A DNA stretch of 64,000 nt, from positions 46,366-110,365 of the forward strand of contig NW_026516338.1 in NCBI RefSeq assembly GCF_025602895.1, written 5' to 3'. The stretch is from Polychytrium aggregatum (taxonomy: Eukaryota; Chytridiomycota; Chytridiomycetes; Polychytriales). Below the pieces are notes generated by a model, which worked only from the letters and a program-made list of their open reading frames with translations, was not told where the DNA came from and did not search any database. Shown in pieces: positions 30,862-42,247 of this stretch. The first letter of the stretch is position 1; the number at the start of each line of letters is the position of its first letter. The position numbers and the translations under genes are program-made.

Positions 30862-31439
30862 ACAAGCGCCTTTCCCGTCCTTCCCTTCAGCAGCGGGACG
30901 ACCGATCGACGATGACGGCAGGCTTTGGACTCGGCTGGCTTGCTTTCTGGCGTTGCCTTCCATCCTGCTGCTCCTGGCTTCTATTGCTCGCTGACCCCGG
31001 CATCAATGTCTGTGTTTCTGTTTCTGTACCATGCGATAGGGTGGAGCAAGTCATCATGATTACTCGCTTCCGGTCCAGACCATTGTGCTCTTCCAAGCAG
31101 TCGTATTTTGCCTCTGCCTCCACCTGTATCTCTTGCATGTTTGTGAAAGCTGTAGGCGCACCGACACCTTCACTCGAATCCAATACGACCCATGCGACCC
31201 TTCACTCGAACAGGAAAGGGTGTGCGGTCATCTGGGTGAGTTGTGCTGAGCCAGTTTCGGGTGAGCCCTCTGCTCGGCCACGACCGGGATATCGTCGAAG
31301 ATTCGGTCGACAGGGGGACCAGCTGCGACAGCCTCCAGGAGTGCTCCGGCTGGTTGCGGGCTTCCAGATGCCGTCCTCGCCTCTTTCCGTCTTGACTGCC
31401 ATATATTCAGGGCTGGATGTCCGCCACCCAAGCACGGCA
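30862..31439. other. Intergenic, no gene seen
   Basis: About 580 bp between two convergent genes, so it holds two 3' ends. No repeats or RNA genes stand out. Confidence 0.6.
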
Positions 31440-34400
31440 TTACAGGTTCAGCTGCCGCCGGATGCTCTCGGCCGATTGCATGTCGTTCAAGTGTTCCTGC
31501 TCGAGAGCCTCAAGACTCTTGGGGCTGGGCCGACTGTCGCTGCGAGAGGTGTCGTTCGCCACCAGCGTTGCGGTTGAGGAGTTGATCGACATGGCAGGCT
31601 TCTTGATGGTTGACGCATACTGAAGCATCTGTCGATCGCGCGACGATCAGTAGCAGCCAGAGATTGCATCAAAGGACGGACAGAGATTGCATCAAAGGAT
31701 GGACAGAGATTGTATCAAAGTATTGTCGACAGGCCTGTCATCCAGACAGCGCAGACACATGAGAGCGGGGTGGTCCGGGCACGACATCCACATCCACATC
31801 CACATCCACATCCACATCCACATGCATCATGCCGATGACCTCGGCCTCAGATACAACGACACCGAGCACCCACCTTCTCTCGCCGTTGTGCGGCGCCTTC
31901 GATTTCGTCCACCGACGGGTGCTTGCCGACATACATCGGGTGCGGCTTCTTTGGTGTGGCACTCCCAATCGCCGGCTTGGGACCCACACCCGGCCCTGGC
32001 TCTCCAGCCTCATCAAGGGCCTCTGCGACAGACTGGTTTCCTTGGGTGACAAGCTCGATGCTGCCGTTCGGAGATCCGTGGGCCGGGTGTGTTTGCTCGA
32101 TCATGGTGGGATGGAAGGGCTGGTGCTGCTTGATCATGTTCTTGCGCAGCTGAGACATTGCCAGGGCTCTCACCGAGGCGGCATACTGCTTCTGCCGATT
32201 CCATTTTTCGAGCTGTGCGTTGGGCCAGGGGAGCGGAAAGCGAGATTCAGAGAGAGATTCGATGTGGGTATCATCAAACTGGGTAGCGAAGCACATTCTC
32301 TCCTGCCCAGCGATTCAAGTAAAGCGGTGTCCCTTGGACCACATGCCCAGGCTTTCTTGCGCCGGCACTCACCTTGGCCACATACTCGTCGCTCTCACGG
32401 TCCGGCCCGAGTCCGCCCAGCTTGACCTCGAGGTTCAGAATCTTCTTTGACGCAGCCAGATGACTGTATCCTGGCGAGTCGTCCAGAGGCGAGTCCGAGG
32501 CGGACCATCCTTGGGCCGCCGTACTGCCTGGGATCGATGGCGGCGAAGCCTGTCGATGGGGCGACTGTGCTGATAGTTCGATTGGCGGTAAGAGCCGGCG
32601 GTGGTCGCCATCGTGAGTCCTCATCGGTCCAGAATGCGATGGGGAATCGCCGCCACTCCCTAGACCCAGCGACGGGGCCGAGATGGTATAGGTCGCCATC
32701 CGAGGCTTGGAGCGGCGATGGAGGGACTCGGCGTGTGGCATCCTCGACAGCTCGGGGCTACTAAAGTGCTGCTGGAGCTGCTGAAGGTCTTGGTAGAGCG
32801 GCGCACCATCTCGACGATGGGCGCTTGACGGAGTCTCGTGCTGGAGTTGTAGTCCCCGGAGCTGGATGCGAGTATCCTGCTGTTGCTTGCGGCGCTGGAT
32901 CTCCTGCCGCTGCATCTCAACCACGTACTTTTCCTCCAGATTCTCAATCTCGTTCGAGATGCTTGTGTTCTGGGGCTGGTCCAGTGCCGGCCCGGTCAGT
33001 CCTATGGATGCATAGATCTTGCTGAGCTGCTGGGCGTCTTGCATTTGCGATGCGCCTTCCCGGGCCTTCTGGAGCTGCTGCATCTTCTGGAGCTGCTTGA
33101 GCTGCTGGAGCTGGAACCGGTAGAGCTGGAGCTTCCGAAGAGTCTCTTCTTCGCTGTGGCGCTGCTGCTCGCATCGCAGTTTTTGTATCCCGAGGGCGAT
33201 CGATGCCTTGGAGGCGGGTATGGATGGAGGCAGGTTTCGCATGTACGGGTAGTGCATCGACGACGGAGGCACGAGCGGCCCGAATGGCGGCTTCCAGTTC
33301 TCGCCGCTTCTGAGGATACTTGCTTGTGCGGCTGCAGCGCCGCCCAGATGCGGAGAGTATGGGCCAAAGTAACTGGGCTTGGCGCTGCTGTGGGACCGGG
33401 GGAGCGATCCCAAGCCGGGACCTTGGGGCTCCTGGGTGGTCTGCAGTAGCTTGGCGGCCGCAGCGGCGAGCGTCTGGTTGGTTCTTTCGCAGCTGGACTG
33501 ATCCAAGGATCGGTGAGTGAGAGCCGGGAGACGAACGCTGAAGCAGTCGGTCGTGACGAGATCGTACTCGCTGAGCTGAAACGGGGCGACCGGTGCTGGG
33601 CCGGACTGGTCGAGGATGTCCGCCCAGCTGTAATGGGCAGCCATCCTGCTGGAGCTGGCATCCTCCAGGTGCTTTGGTGGGGCGACCACAGGGGTACTTT
33701 TCCTGGTGCCCGAGGCGGAGGTGCGGTCTAGTAGAATGGTAGAGACGGTATCGGCAATCCCACGCATGATCAGCGCGTCCCAGGTCTTGATGACCTGAAT
33801 CTGCTGCACCAAGCTGATTTCCTTGAGTGTGGGCTGAATAAAACCTCGCTTCTTGTTGAAGCGGTCACTGACTTGTGTCGTGGTCAATATTGGGGACGAG
33901 CTGACTGACGGGAGACCTGCCGAGACTTCGTCTCGCTTCTTGTTTGAGAGTAGTTGCTTGATCTTGACAGGATTCGCAGATGCACTTTGGACAGCAACCA
34001 AGCCCTCGCCCGGCCCGTCGCCGCGAGCCAAAGTATCGAGGTCGACCGGAAGATCCGATGCCGGTTGCTTATCCTCCTGCATCCTGCGTTCCTCGGCTTG
34101 CCCCGTACGGCTTTCATCTGGGGATGGCTTCAGCAGGTCGTCGCTCGATCCGTTGACAAGTGTCTCCATCGAGGCTACGTCCAACGTGCCAATGAGCCTT
34201 GTGCTTGCATCGGAGTGGTCGCTGTCTCCGTTATTGTCTTGGCTTGCGCTGGCGTCTGTTCTCGTCTTGGATCCGGTGTAAAGGCCATTGGTGTCGGCGG
34301 ATGATGCTCCAAGTGACATGTCCTCGCGGTCGCCGCTGTCTACAGCGTCAAGAGCTGATCCGGAAACATCTGCATCGTGTGCTGAGCTGTCGGGCTGCAG

Positions 34401-35742
34401 ATCAAGGTCCAGCAACCTCTCCGATACAGGGTCGGCTGCCAGGATGACAGGATGCGAGCTGACCCGGGAGCCAAGCCCAGCTTCCGGGCTGGAGTCGCGG
34501 TAAGGCGAGCCCATCTCAAACGAGTCGTCCAGATCCGGATCCCCGTCACCAAAGCCTGCCTCCAGCTCCGGATCGAGTTGCTGCATCGTGATAAGACTGC
34601 CGGTCTCGCTAGTCGATTGGGCGGCAAGATCGCAGGCGTCGGATCCGTTGAGCGCCTCGGTTGATCCATTTGGCGCTGGGCTGGGCTTGCCGTGCTGCTT
34701 GGTCTTCTTTGGCTGGACGTCGAGCACGCCTGAAGTACCCTGTACAGCCAAGTCCGTGCCCTTGCGTCCAACACCGCCCTGGGACGGCTGCTGGGCATCT
34801 TTGTTGAGCCGACTCACTCCGGGGTCGCTATCCACCAGATCGACGACATGGCCAGTCTCAAGCACACATACTTCGACGCCGTCGCCATTCTTGGCATCTT
34901 CATTTGGACTGAAGTCGACCACGGCGTCGACTGCAAGCGTCCCCATCGAGTTTGCCTTTTTGTAACGCGCACGCTTGCGACTGAGGGGCTTGATTTTCTG
35001 GAGGACCAAGTACCGAGGGCTGATGTATGGCCGCCCGGGCTTGCTCTGCAGCACAGGCGCATTTGTCGGAGCACGGGTGCGATCATCTGCAACATGCCGA
35101 GTGCTCTTCCTGGACGCGGAGGCGAGGTTCCCAGAGGGATCCGCTTCTGCAACTGCGCCCGGGTTGGATTCGATCAGTGGCATGCTGTTGGACTGCGGCA
35201 GCCGATGCTTCAGCTTTATGGTGGGAGGGAGAGAGGCCACGGTGGCCAGCGGAATGACGCTGCCGTCCCTGGTTACCGTTCCAACCTTGGCGGCGAGCTG
35301 AGGCGGGCAGCGGGTGAGTCCGTGGGGGGTGGGTGCGAGTACATGCAATGGAGACGACGCGATTGGGATCGGTGATTTGAGGGTTTCGTCGATTTGGATG
35401 GTGTCGATTTGTAGTACAATATGAGCATTAGTTCAGCATGGACGAGCAATGTGAATATGTGAGATGCGATGCGATGCGATGTGGGTGGGATGCAGTGTGG
35501 GTGGGATGCGATGTGTGTGCGTGGTGCGCTCAGATGTGAAAGGACAATCGAGCTGCAGTTAATGAGCGATGTGGCTCGGGCGAGGATGTCCAGGGGTATT
35601 GTGGATGGCCTCGCTCACCGCAATGGCTCTCGTCGGACCGTGGGAATGCTGCTGGACCCACCTTTTCGAGGAACGCATCGTGGTGCGAAGAAACCTGTGC
35701 GATCAGCTTGGAAGTCTTGATCTTCTCTGACTCGGAGCGCAT
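31440..35742 (-). CDS. Large low-complexity/coiled-coil protein, unknown function, about 1196 aa
   Basis: Exons on minus: 35742-35662, 35297-32373, 32278-31874, 31619-31440, all joined at phase 0 by GT-AG introns. Most of the chain is Ser/Asp/Pro-rich. A conserved-looking patch lies before the middle of the second half (RGFIQPTLKEISLVQQIQVI, KTWDALIMRGIAD), followed by a Gln/Leu-rich coiled coil (LQLYRFQLQQLKQLQKMQQL) and a second helix EIENLEEKYVVEMQRQEIQR. A basic block SRKRARYKK suggests nuclear location. I recognise no domain. The start is uncertain: the same frame is open back to about 36180 without an ATG, so an upstream exon may add residues. The last intron contains a (CATCCA)n repeat. 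Confidence 0.6.
31784..31824. repeat. (CATCCA)n microsatellite
   Basis: Six to seven tandem hexamers inside the last intron of the coiled-coil gene. Confidence 0.9.
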
Positions 35743-36748
35743 GGTATCCCGAGCGCCGAGATCCCGCCGAGTGCCCTGGTTCGACAGCTTGGACAGGAAC
35801 GATTGTGTTTGCAGATGTGTCGATGTGGTCGCGAGCGCTGCTGCCGATAACAACGGCAGTGGTGACGGCGATGGCGACGGAGGCGAGATAGGCGGTTGGT
35901 CGGTCGTTGGCTTCCAGACGCGAGGACCTGCAATGGCGAGAGAGCAGTTGGTGCTCACGTCGCGAGGGAACTTGGAGGTGAACGACAGGGGCCCTTCCTT
36001 CACCGACGCTACCGACGAGAGTGTTGGGAGTGAGTAGGACCGGGCCTTTTGGCTGTTCTTCTGCTTGGGTCTCCGGAGAGAGTGCGGCGGCGGCGGCTGA
36101 GATGGTGGCACTATTTCGGTGGTCTTGCTGGGGATGGCGGTGTTCTGACATCGACGGTCGATGAGGCGACAGACAGCGATTTAGTGCCGGTGAGCACCAG
36201 GAGCGATGCACGGTGGGAGCTGAATCGGCCAGTGCGCCCCAGATGGACAGCCACACAATACCACCCGCTCGCAGCAATGGACGAGCCGGGCCAAGGTGAG
36301 CACCGGCGATACAGTACATCGGTCAGAGGGCAGCCAGGGTGCATGGATATGCGCGAGACGGCATCGGCGATAAGTCGGTTTGCGTCGGATGCAGGAAGAG
36401 AGGCCTCTGTTGGAGCCAGAACTCCATCGGCCGGGACATTTGCCGACCGGGGTTGTGATTCGGAGGTCTGCACGCCGTCGGCGAATGTGCCGGCGGCGAG
36501 CCACCGAGGCCGATCGACCAGATGACCGAGGACACAACTTGCTCGACAGAAGCCTCACCAGAACGGCCTGCTTTGGCCGATATAGCGTCGCTTGGACCCA
36601 CAACCTTTCTCGCCATGGCCGATATGCACTCCCTTGGAAGCAACTTGACCAAGACGACAGGGGCATCATTGCAGACGGGTGTTTGGATGACCAGGCCTCC
36701 TGGAGACGGTCGGGCGTCGGGCGAGGCGACAGTGCATCATTAAATACT
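35743..36748. other. Region between the coiled-coil gene and mL41
   Basis: A minus-strand frame, open from about 36180 to 35662 and continuous with the first exon below, is Ser/Pro-rich with plausible coding texture (for example SYSLPTLSSVASVKEG). It may be an extra N-terminal exon of that gene. The rest shows nothing definite. Confidence 0.4.
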
Positions 36749-37699
36749 TTATTCAGAATGCGACTCGGGCGATCGCTTGGCCTTGTACAGGTCCATCCGG
36801 GCAACGGTTTGTCGGCATCGCTCGAGAACCTCCGGGTCGATGCCTTCGGGAGCCAGATCAGGGTCAAAGTAGTCCTTGACGCGCAGGGTGCGTCGCTGGG
36901 GATATCGGTCTACCGAGGGGGCGACATAGGGCTTGAGCTACAGCAGCGAGGCAAGGGGACTGGTGAGAATCGCACATTGATGGTGACGGCCGATGGAAAG
37001 GCTGGGCTTCTGGCATATGCCGATGAGGATCCGATCGATCCTATCCCATGCGCGATCCTACCTCGCTGGTTGCCAGACCCTCGGGGACAGCGAACGTGCG
37101 GCGCTTCCACGACTCGACAATGAATCCACCTGGTAGATGTGTTTCCAGAGAAACAGAGACGCAGGCTGGTGAGCGGCGGTATTCGGCGGCGAGACTGGGT
37201 CTGTGCCAGCCGGAGTTGGGCAGCATTGCGGCTCAATCGTCAACTGGAATGGCCAAAAGCGGGCAGTGTTGCTCCACGGCGGATCCTGCGACGGATCCTG
37301 CAATACATTCTAAGATGGATCCTGCCATAGACCCTGCCATAGATCCTGCAATGGATCCTGCGACCGATCCTGCGACGGAGGAGGCGTCGGCACCCTCACA
37401 GTCGTCGAGGAAGCCAGCCGACCATGGACAACCGGCTTGAGGTTTGGCTCTGCATCGAGCAGTTCGTCTGGGTGCACCGGCGATTATCCCTCTCTCTCTC
37501 TCTCTCTCTCTCCCGAGGCCTCCTCCCGCCAGGCCTGCGAGCCGCTGTTGTTGGCGGCAGGTCTACCTTGGGTGGTGTGTCGGCCCATGTTGCCGGAGCC
37601 GCTTCCTTTGTAGTAGTTCTTGTTGCCCTCCTTGCTCGTCAGGGGCTTCCTTCGGTTGCCTCGCAGCAGGCCGCGGATCACTGATGACGTGGCGCTCAT
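36749..37699 (-). CDS. MRPL27: Mitochondrial large-subunit ribosomal protein mL41 (MRPL27)
   Basis: Exons on minus: 37699-37567, 37129-37062, 36937-36749; 129 aa, no internal stop. The first exon, MSATSSVIRGLLRGNRRKP then LTSKEGNKNYYKGSGSGNMG, carries the mL41 signature (LTSKxGNKNYYKGxxxGxMGRHT). The second reads GGFIVESWKRRTFAVPEGL. The third has LKPYVAPSVDRYP, a DYFDPDLAPEGIDPEVL segment and a short basic C-terminus. mL41 is a structural protein of the mitochondrial 54S/39S subunit. A Gly/Arg-rich start fits mitochondrial import. The stop codon overlaps an AATAAA signal (GAATAAAGT). The third exon has no start codon of its own and is easy to miss. Intron 1 holds a (CT)n tract at about 37488-37513. 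Confidence 0.93.
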
Positions 37700-38107
37700 G
37701 GTGGTGGATCGGCTATGCGGTGGAGTCGGCGGCGATGGTGTCGGCAAGCGGTCTCGCTCGATGGGTGTTGTGGGCGCCGTGGCGATCTGAGCGACGGAGG
37801 CAATCCGAATGTTGGATGCAGAAAATTTTCTCTCCAGAGACATGTGGTGTGTGTGTGTGGCTCGGCTGGATCCGGTGGCTGGATCCAGGCGGCTGGTTGC
37901 AGCCACGCTCTATTGTGTGTGCGCAGCTGCCGGATCGGCCCGGCCAGCCACAGTGCGGCCAGCGATACAGAGTCTGCTTGGATCGAAGCACCCCCATGCA
38001 AATTGACAATGCCGTCGATCGATCGCCTGGCTGAAGGGAGGAATCGATCGGAGCTCGCATGGCTGTGACGGGCACGGCCGATACGATATCAACCCACGGA
38101 AACGGTT

Positions 38108-39150
38108 TCAACCCGTCGTTCCTGGCCGGGCAGGTGATGATGATGAATGCTCCAACATGCCGGACATCCGGCCAGAGTGCGTCTGCCCCGGCACTTTTCT
38201 TGCATGGCCATCTCGCTGGGTATCGACAAAGCCAACACATATGATGCGCTGGCCGTGGGTGACCTCGTTGCCAGAATGCAGGATCTTGGAGTCGTGTAGG
38301 AGACAGTCGCCGCGCCGGATGTGGATCGTTTGTGGCTGCGGGACTGCATCCGATGTCGAGGCGGTGCTTGGGAAGACTGTCGTGCCGCCTCCTTCGAACT
38401 CATTCGGCGAGTTGAGCAGAACGTTGAAAGAGAGCAGACAGCCATCGGTGTGCGGGGACAGCATTCTCTGGCCGCTGGCTTCGTAGCGGACTGGCAGGAT
38501 GGAGGATGCCGCGGCAGTCATAATGTTAGTTCAGGAACATGCCCACCGTTGCAGATCGTTACAGATCGTTACAGAACGTTGCGGATTGTTGCGGCCACGA
38601 CCAATATGATTCTTGGTGATTTTCACCATCGCGTCCTCGGAGTCGCTCTCGGAGTCGCTCTCAGCATCGCTCTCGGCACCAGCCCGACTCAATACCGTCA
38701 TTCCCACTGTTGGCCAGACTCACCGAAAAACAAGTCGACAAAGGCCAAGTCGCCGTGCTCAAACCCCAGGGTCGATCCGCTGGTATGTAGCACACGTTCG
38801 GTCAGGGAAGACCGCACAAACTCCTGGAGCGCTTCTGGGAATCTCGTGAGCGGCAGGTCCGTCGTCGGGAAGGCCGAGTGCCGGTCGCTCTCCCAGCCTT
38901 CGCGGTCGGCAATGTCCTGGATGGCTTCGAGGATGTGGTCGCACTCTGCACTGGACCAGACAGCCGGGAGCACTGTCCAGTTGGTCTTGCGGCCCTCCCA
39001 ATTGACATAGCGGCGCCGACGTTCCTCGGCGGATCGAATGGGCTTGGCGAGGATTGCCTGGCGAGCCTGGCCAAGGGACTGACTCCTCGATGCCAGCAGG
39101 GCCTGGTCGTCGGGCGAGGCGTCGCCAAAAAGGTCAAACGAATCGGCCAT
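38108..39150 (-). CDS. 2-oxoglutarate/Fe(II)-dependent dioxygenase (prolyl-4-hydroxylase-like), 269 aa
   Basis: Exons 39150-38724 and 38490-38108 (GTGAGT..CCAG, phase 1). The metal-binding triad is visible as H156-x-D158 in LSPHTDGCLLSF and H214 in ILHSGNEV. R224 of HGQRIICVGF is the likely 2-oxoglutarate carboxylate anchor. The strand EFEGGGTTVF before IHIRRGDCLLHDSK follows the P4Hc fold (F-x-GG-x-T...P-x-x-G). The substrate is unknown; relatives hydroxylate protein prolyl or lysyl residues. There is no signal peptide, so it is probably cytosolic or nuclear. Its start is 569 bp from that of RACK1 on the other strand, a divergent pair. Confidence 0.88.
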
Positions 39151-39719
39151 GGCTATGACTCTATACTGCGATGCACTGGGGATGGCGTGCAGACACTATC
39201 CAAGATTCGATTCCAGACCAGGACGGCTGGCGGAGGGAGACAAACGGGAAGAACGGGGTTACTGGGATGGCAGGTCGAGTATGCAGGGGTCCATCATGCA
39301 GACGGCAGACCGACAGACTCGGGAGGATGCATGGCTGCGATACCGACGCTGATCTGGTTTGGCCCAGCAGCAAGAGCAGAGGCGGGATGCTGGCGTTGCC
39401 ATGAACGCCAAAGAGATCCAGTGCCGGGGCGGATGTGCTTCCGTGGCAGCTGCATCTGCACAGAACCGAGCTTCTCGCTGCGGCCGCTCTCGCAGACTCG
39501 CCCGCGCGTCCTCGCAGGCTCTCGCGCGCACACCCGCTCTCGCCGGCTCTCGCTGCTGGCGTGCCACAGCCACACGTGACCCATCTGTGTCCTGCCAGGC
39601 GAGCACCAGGACGAAAACTGCAGGAGAGCGGCATTTCTTTTTCCTCCTTCCTTCCTCCCTTTTGAAGAGCACTTGATATCTCTTTGGGATCTGCTCCGAT
39701 TCGCAGAAGCTAGAACACA

Positions 39720-40118
39720 ATGGCTGACACTCTCATTCACCGTGGAACTCTCGTCGGTTAGGCCACCGTTCCGCATGTCTGCACCGCACGATCTGGCCGA
39801 GGGCGAAGGCATCGTGCGTGTGGGTGCATCAGACACGATGGGCGGGATTATTGTACGCCTTGGCGATCGTTGGATATCGGAGCAGCGATTGTTACTGACG
39901 CTCTTGCAACGGGTCTCTACGTTCGACACTGCAACCGATACGCAACAGGACACAGCGGCTGGGTCACTGCCATCGCCACCACCCCCGAGGCCCCCGATAT
40001 GCTCCTGTCCGCCTCCCGCGGTAAGTGCCTTGGGTGATTCCGAAAGCTTGTCATCCGCGCACCACAACCACTCGACCCCAGCCCCGGCGCTGGCACACAG
40101 ATGGATGGATGGATGGAC

Positions 40119-40149
<31 letters not shown>

Positions 40150-41698
40150 CGGATGAATCTGGTGTCGACTATGGACGGGACACATCTGGACGATTCGGAG
40201 CGCCGACATCCACGTCGCCCGACGAGCACGCTTGCGTTCGACACAGCAACGTCTATCAGCGACGACCAAAGTGCGCCCGCACACCTGCGATCCGACCACC
40301 CGATGCTGTTCAATCTACGACATCGCACGACGCCGCCCATCTACCCGATCCAACACCGCATCACGGCCGTATATCGATGCCGCCACTCCCTCCGTCCATC
40401 CCACATCTGGCGGATCCAGGTTCATCGCAGCGGCCGTGCAGGGAGCTGATGCGACCGTAATTCTCTCCCCCCCGCAGACAAGACCATCATCGTCTGGCAC
40501 CTGACCCGTGATGAGACCCAGTTCGGTGTCCCCCGCAAGGCCCTCACTGGCCACAACCACTTCGTCCAGGACGTTGTCATCTCCTCTGATGGCCAGTTCG
40601 CCCTCTCTGCCTCCTGGGGTAGGTATTCGCTCGAGATGTCCTCCTGGTGTACAGCGAGCCGAGATTGCTGGCGTGCCAACAACCAAGCCACAACAAGACA
40701 TCTGATGCAGAGATCAATTGCCGTTCCCTGACACCGCCTGTGCACAGACAAGACCCTCCGTCTCTGGGACCTGAACAGCGGCAAGACCACCCGCCGCTTC
40801 GTCGGCCACGAGAACGATGTCCTCTCCGTCTCGTTCTCCCCTGACAACCGCCAGATCGTCTCTGGCTCCCGCGACAAGACCATCAAGCTCTGGAACACCC
40901 TCGGTGAATGCAAGCTCAACCTTAGCCCCACCGAAGGCCACTCTGAGTGGGTCTCTTGCGTCCGCTTCTCTCCCAACCCCGCCAACCCCGTCATCGTTTC
41001 CGCTGGCTGGGACAAGCTCGTCAAGGTAATGGCCGAGATACGGCGACCGCAGCGACGGTCACGCAATCGCGCGGGCATTCAAATGATGCTTCATTAATAT
41101 TTGCTACTTCAGAGTACATACGTGCTATGAGACAAACAATCACCAAACCACTGATGCAATCGCCCGCGCGCCGCCCAAATGTCGGGAGCTGTGTCCGCAT
41201 CGACTGCCACTAGGACGGCTGCTAACGGATGATATGTGCTTCTCCCTTTCCGAATGCGCATATGCGCGAACGCAGGTCTGGGATCTCCAGAAGTGCCAGG
41301 TCAAGACCAACCACTACGGCCACACCGGCTACATCAGCCAGATCACCATCTCCCCCGATGGCTCCCTCTGCGCCTCCGGTGGCCGCGACGGTGTTACCAT
41401 GCTCTGGGATCTCAACGAGGGCAAGCACCTCTACTCCCTCGATGCCGGAGACACCATCAACGCCCTTGTCTTCTCGCCCAACCGCTACTGGCTCTGCGCT
41501 GCTACCGCCTCTGGCATCAAGATCTGGGACCTCGAGAACAAGTCCGTTGTCTGCGACCTCCAGCCCGAGTTCACCACCACCTCCAAGAAGGCCTCCATCC
41601 CCCAGTGTGTCTCCCTTGCTTGGTCTGCTGATGGCCAGACTCTCTTCTCTGGCTACACTGACAACCTTATCCGTGTCTGGCAAGTCGTTCGTGCTTAA
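39720..41698 (+). CDS. RACK1: RACK1 / guanine nucleotide-binding protein beta-like (Asc1, Cpc2), 316 aa
   Basis: Exons 39720-39756, 39949-40020, 40478-40618, 40748-41025, 41276-41698 give 317 codons with closing phases. Seven WD40 repeats; landmarks are [51 protein letters not shown] and the end [13 protein letters not shown]1 sits on the head of the 40S ribosomal subunit near the mRNA exit and also scaffolds kinase signalling. The first coding exon is only 37 bp, as in other fungal orthologues. Strong C-ending codon bias fits high expression. Intron 2 contains a GGAT minisatellite. Confidence 0.97.
40101..40153. repeat. (GGAT)n minisatellite in RACK1 intron 2
   Basis: GGAT tetramers with occasional GGAC variants. 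The same unit occurs at 9507-9592. Confidence 0.95.
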
Positions 41699-42247
41699 GC
41701 CGACTCTTTTCCTTTGTATTTAATGCATGGAACACGGCGGAACCAAAGAAAGGGATGTTGTCTTGAGACGAGAGGATTATTGTATCAGAGCCGCATCCAC
41801 ATCCTGCCAGAGAGGGGCGCCGCGCAGTGTCTTACGGGGCTGTGTTGCGACACCATCCAGGCGTTTCGGCACATGCCCGGCGCGGTGGGTGGCCCTTGTT
41901 TGAATCGCAAGCGGGTGTCGTCGATGGAATGGGATGATATGTTTGCGATCTCATGACCCCGGTGTGCTGCCCATGCGGTGGATTCCTGTCCATGTTGGTT
42001 GCTGGCGTCCGCGCTGCCCCGCCAGCGCACCACAGGCGCATCCTCCATTGCTCCCGGCGATCTGCCCGCCGTCCTCGCACGATATTCTTGTTTCGGCAAA
42101 CCACCCGTATCACGCGGCCGAGGGACCAGCCCGACGTGCCTCCTTCCATCACCGCGCGGCCCAGGCTTCTCCTCGCCGGGTTTCCATCGGCCGCTGCCGA
42201 CTCTCTCTCTCTCGCCCGTCCGCCCGCTTTCCCCTCCCAGCTTCGCC
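41699..42247. other. Intergenic between RACK1 and sphingosine kinase
   Basis: About 550 bp between two plus-strand genes. No gene seen; the last 150 bp are C/T-rich, as expected for a leader. Confidence 0.6.
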
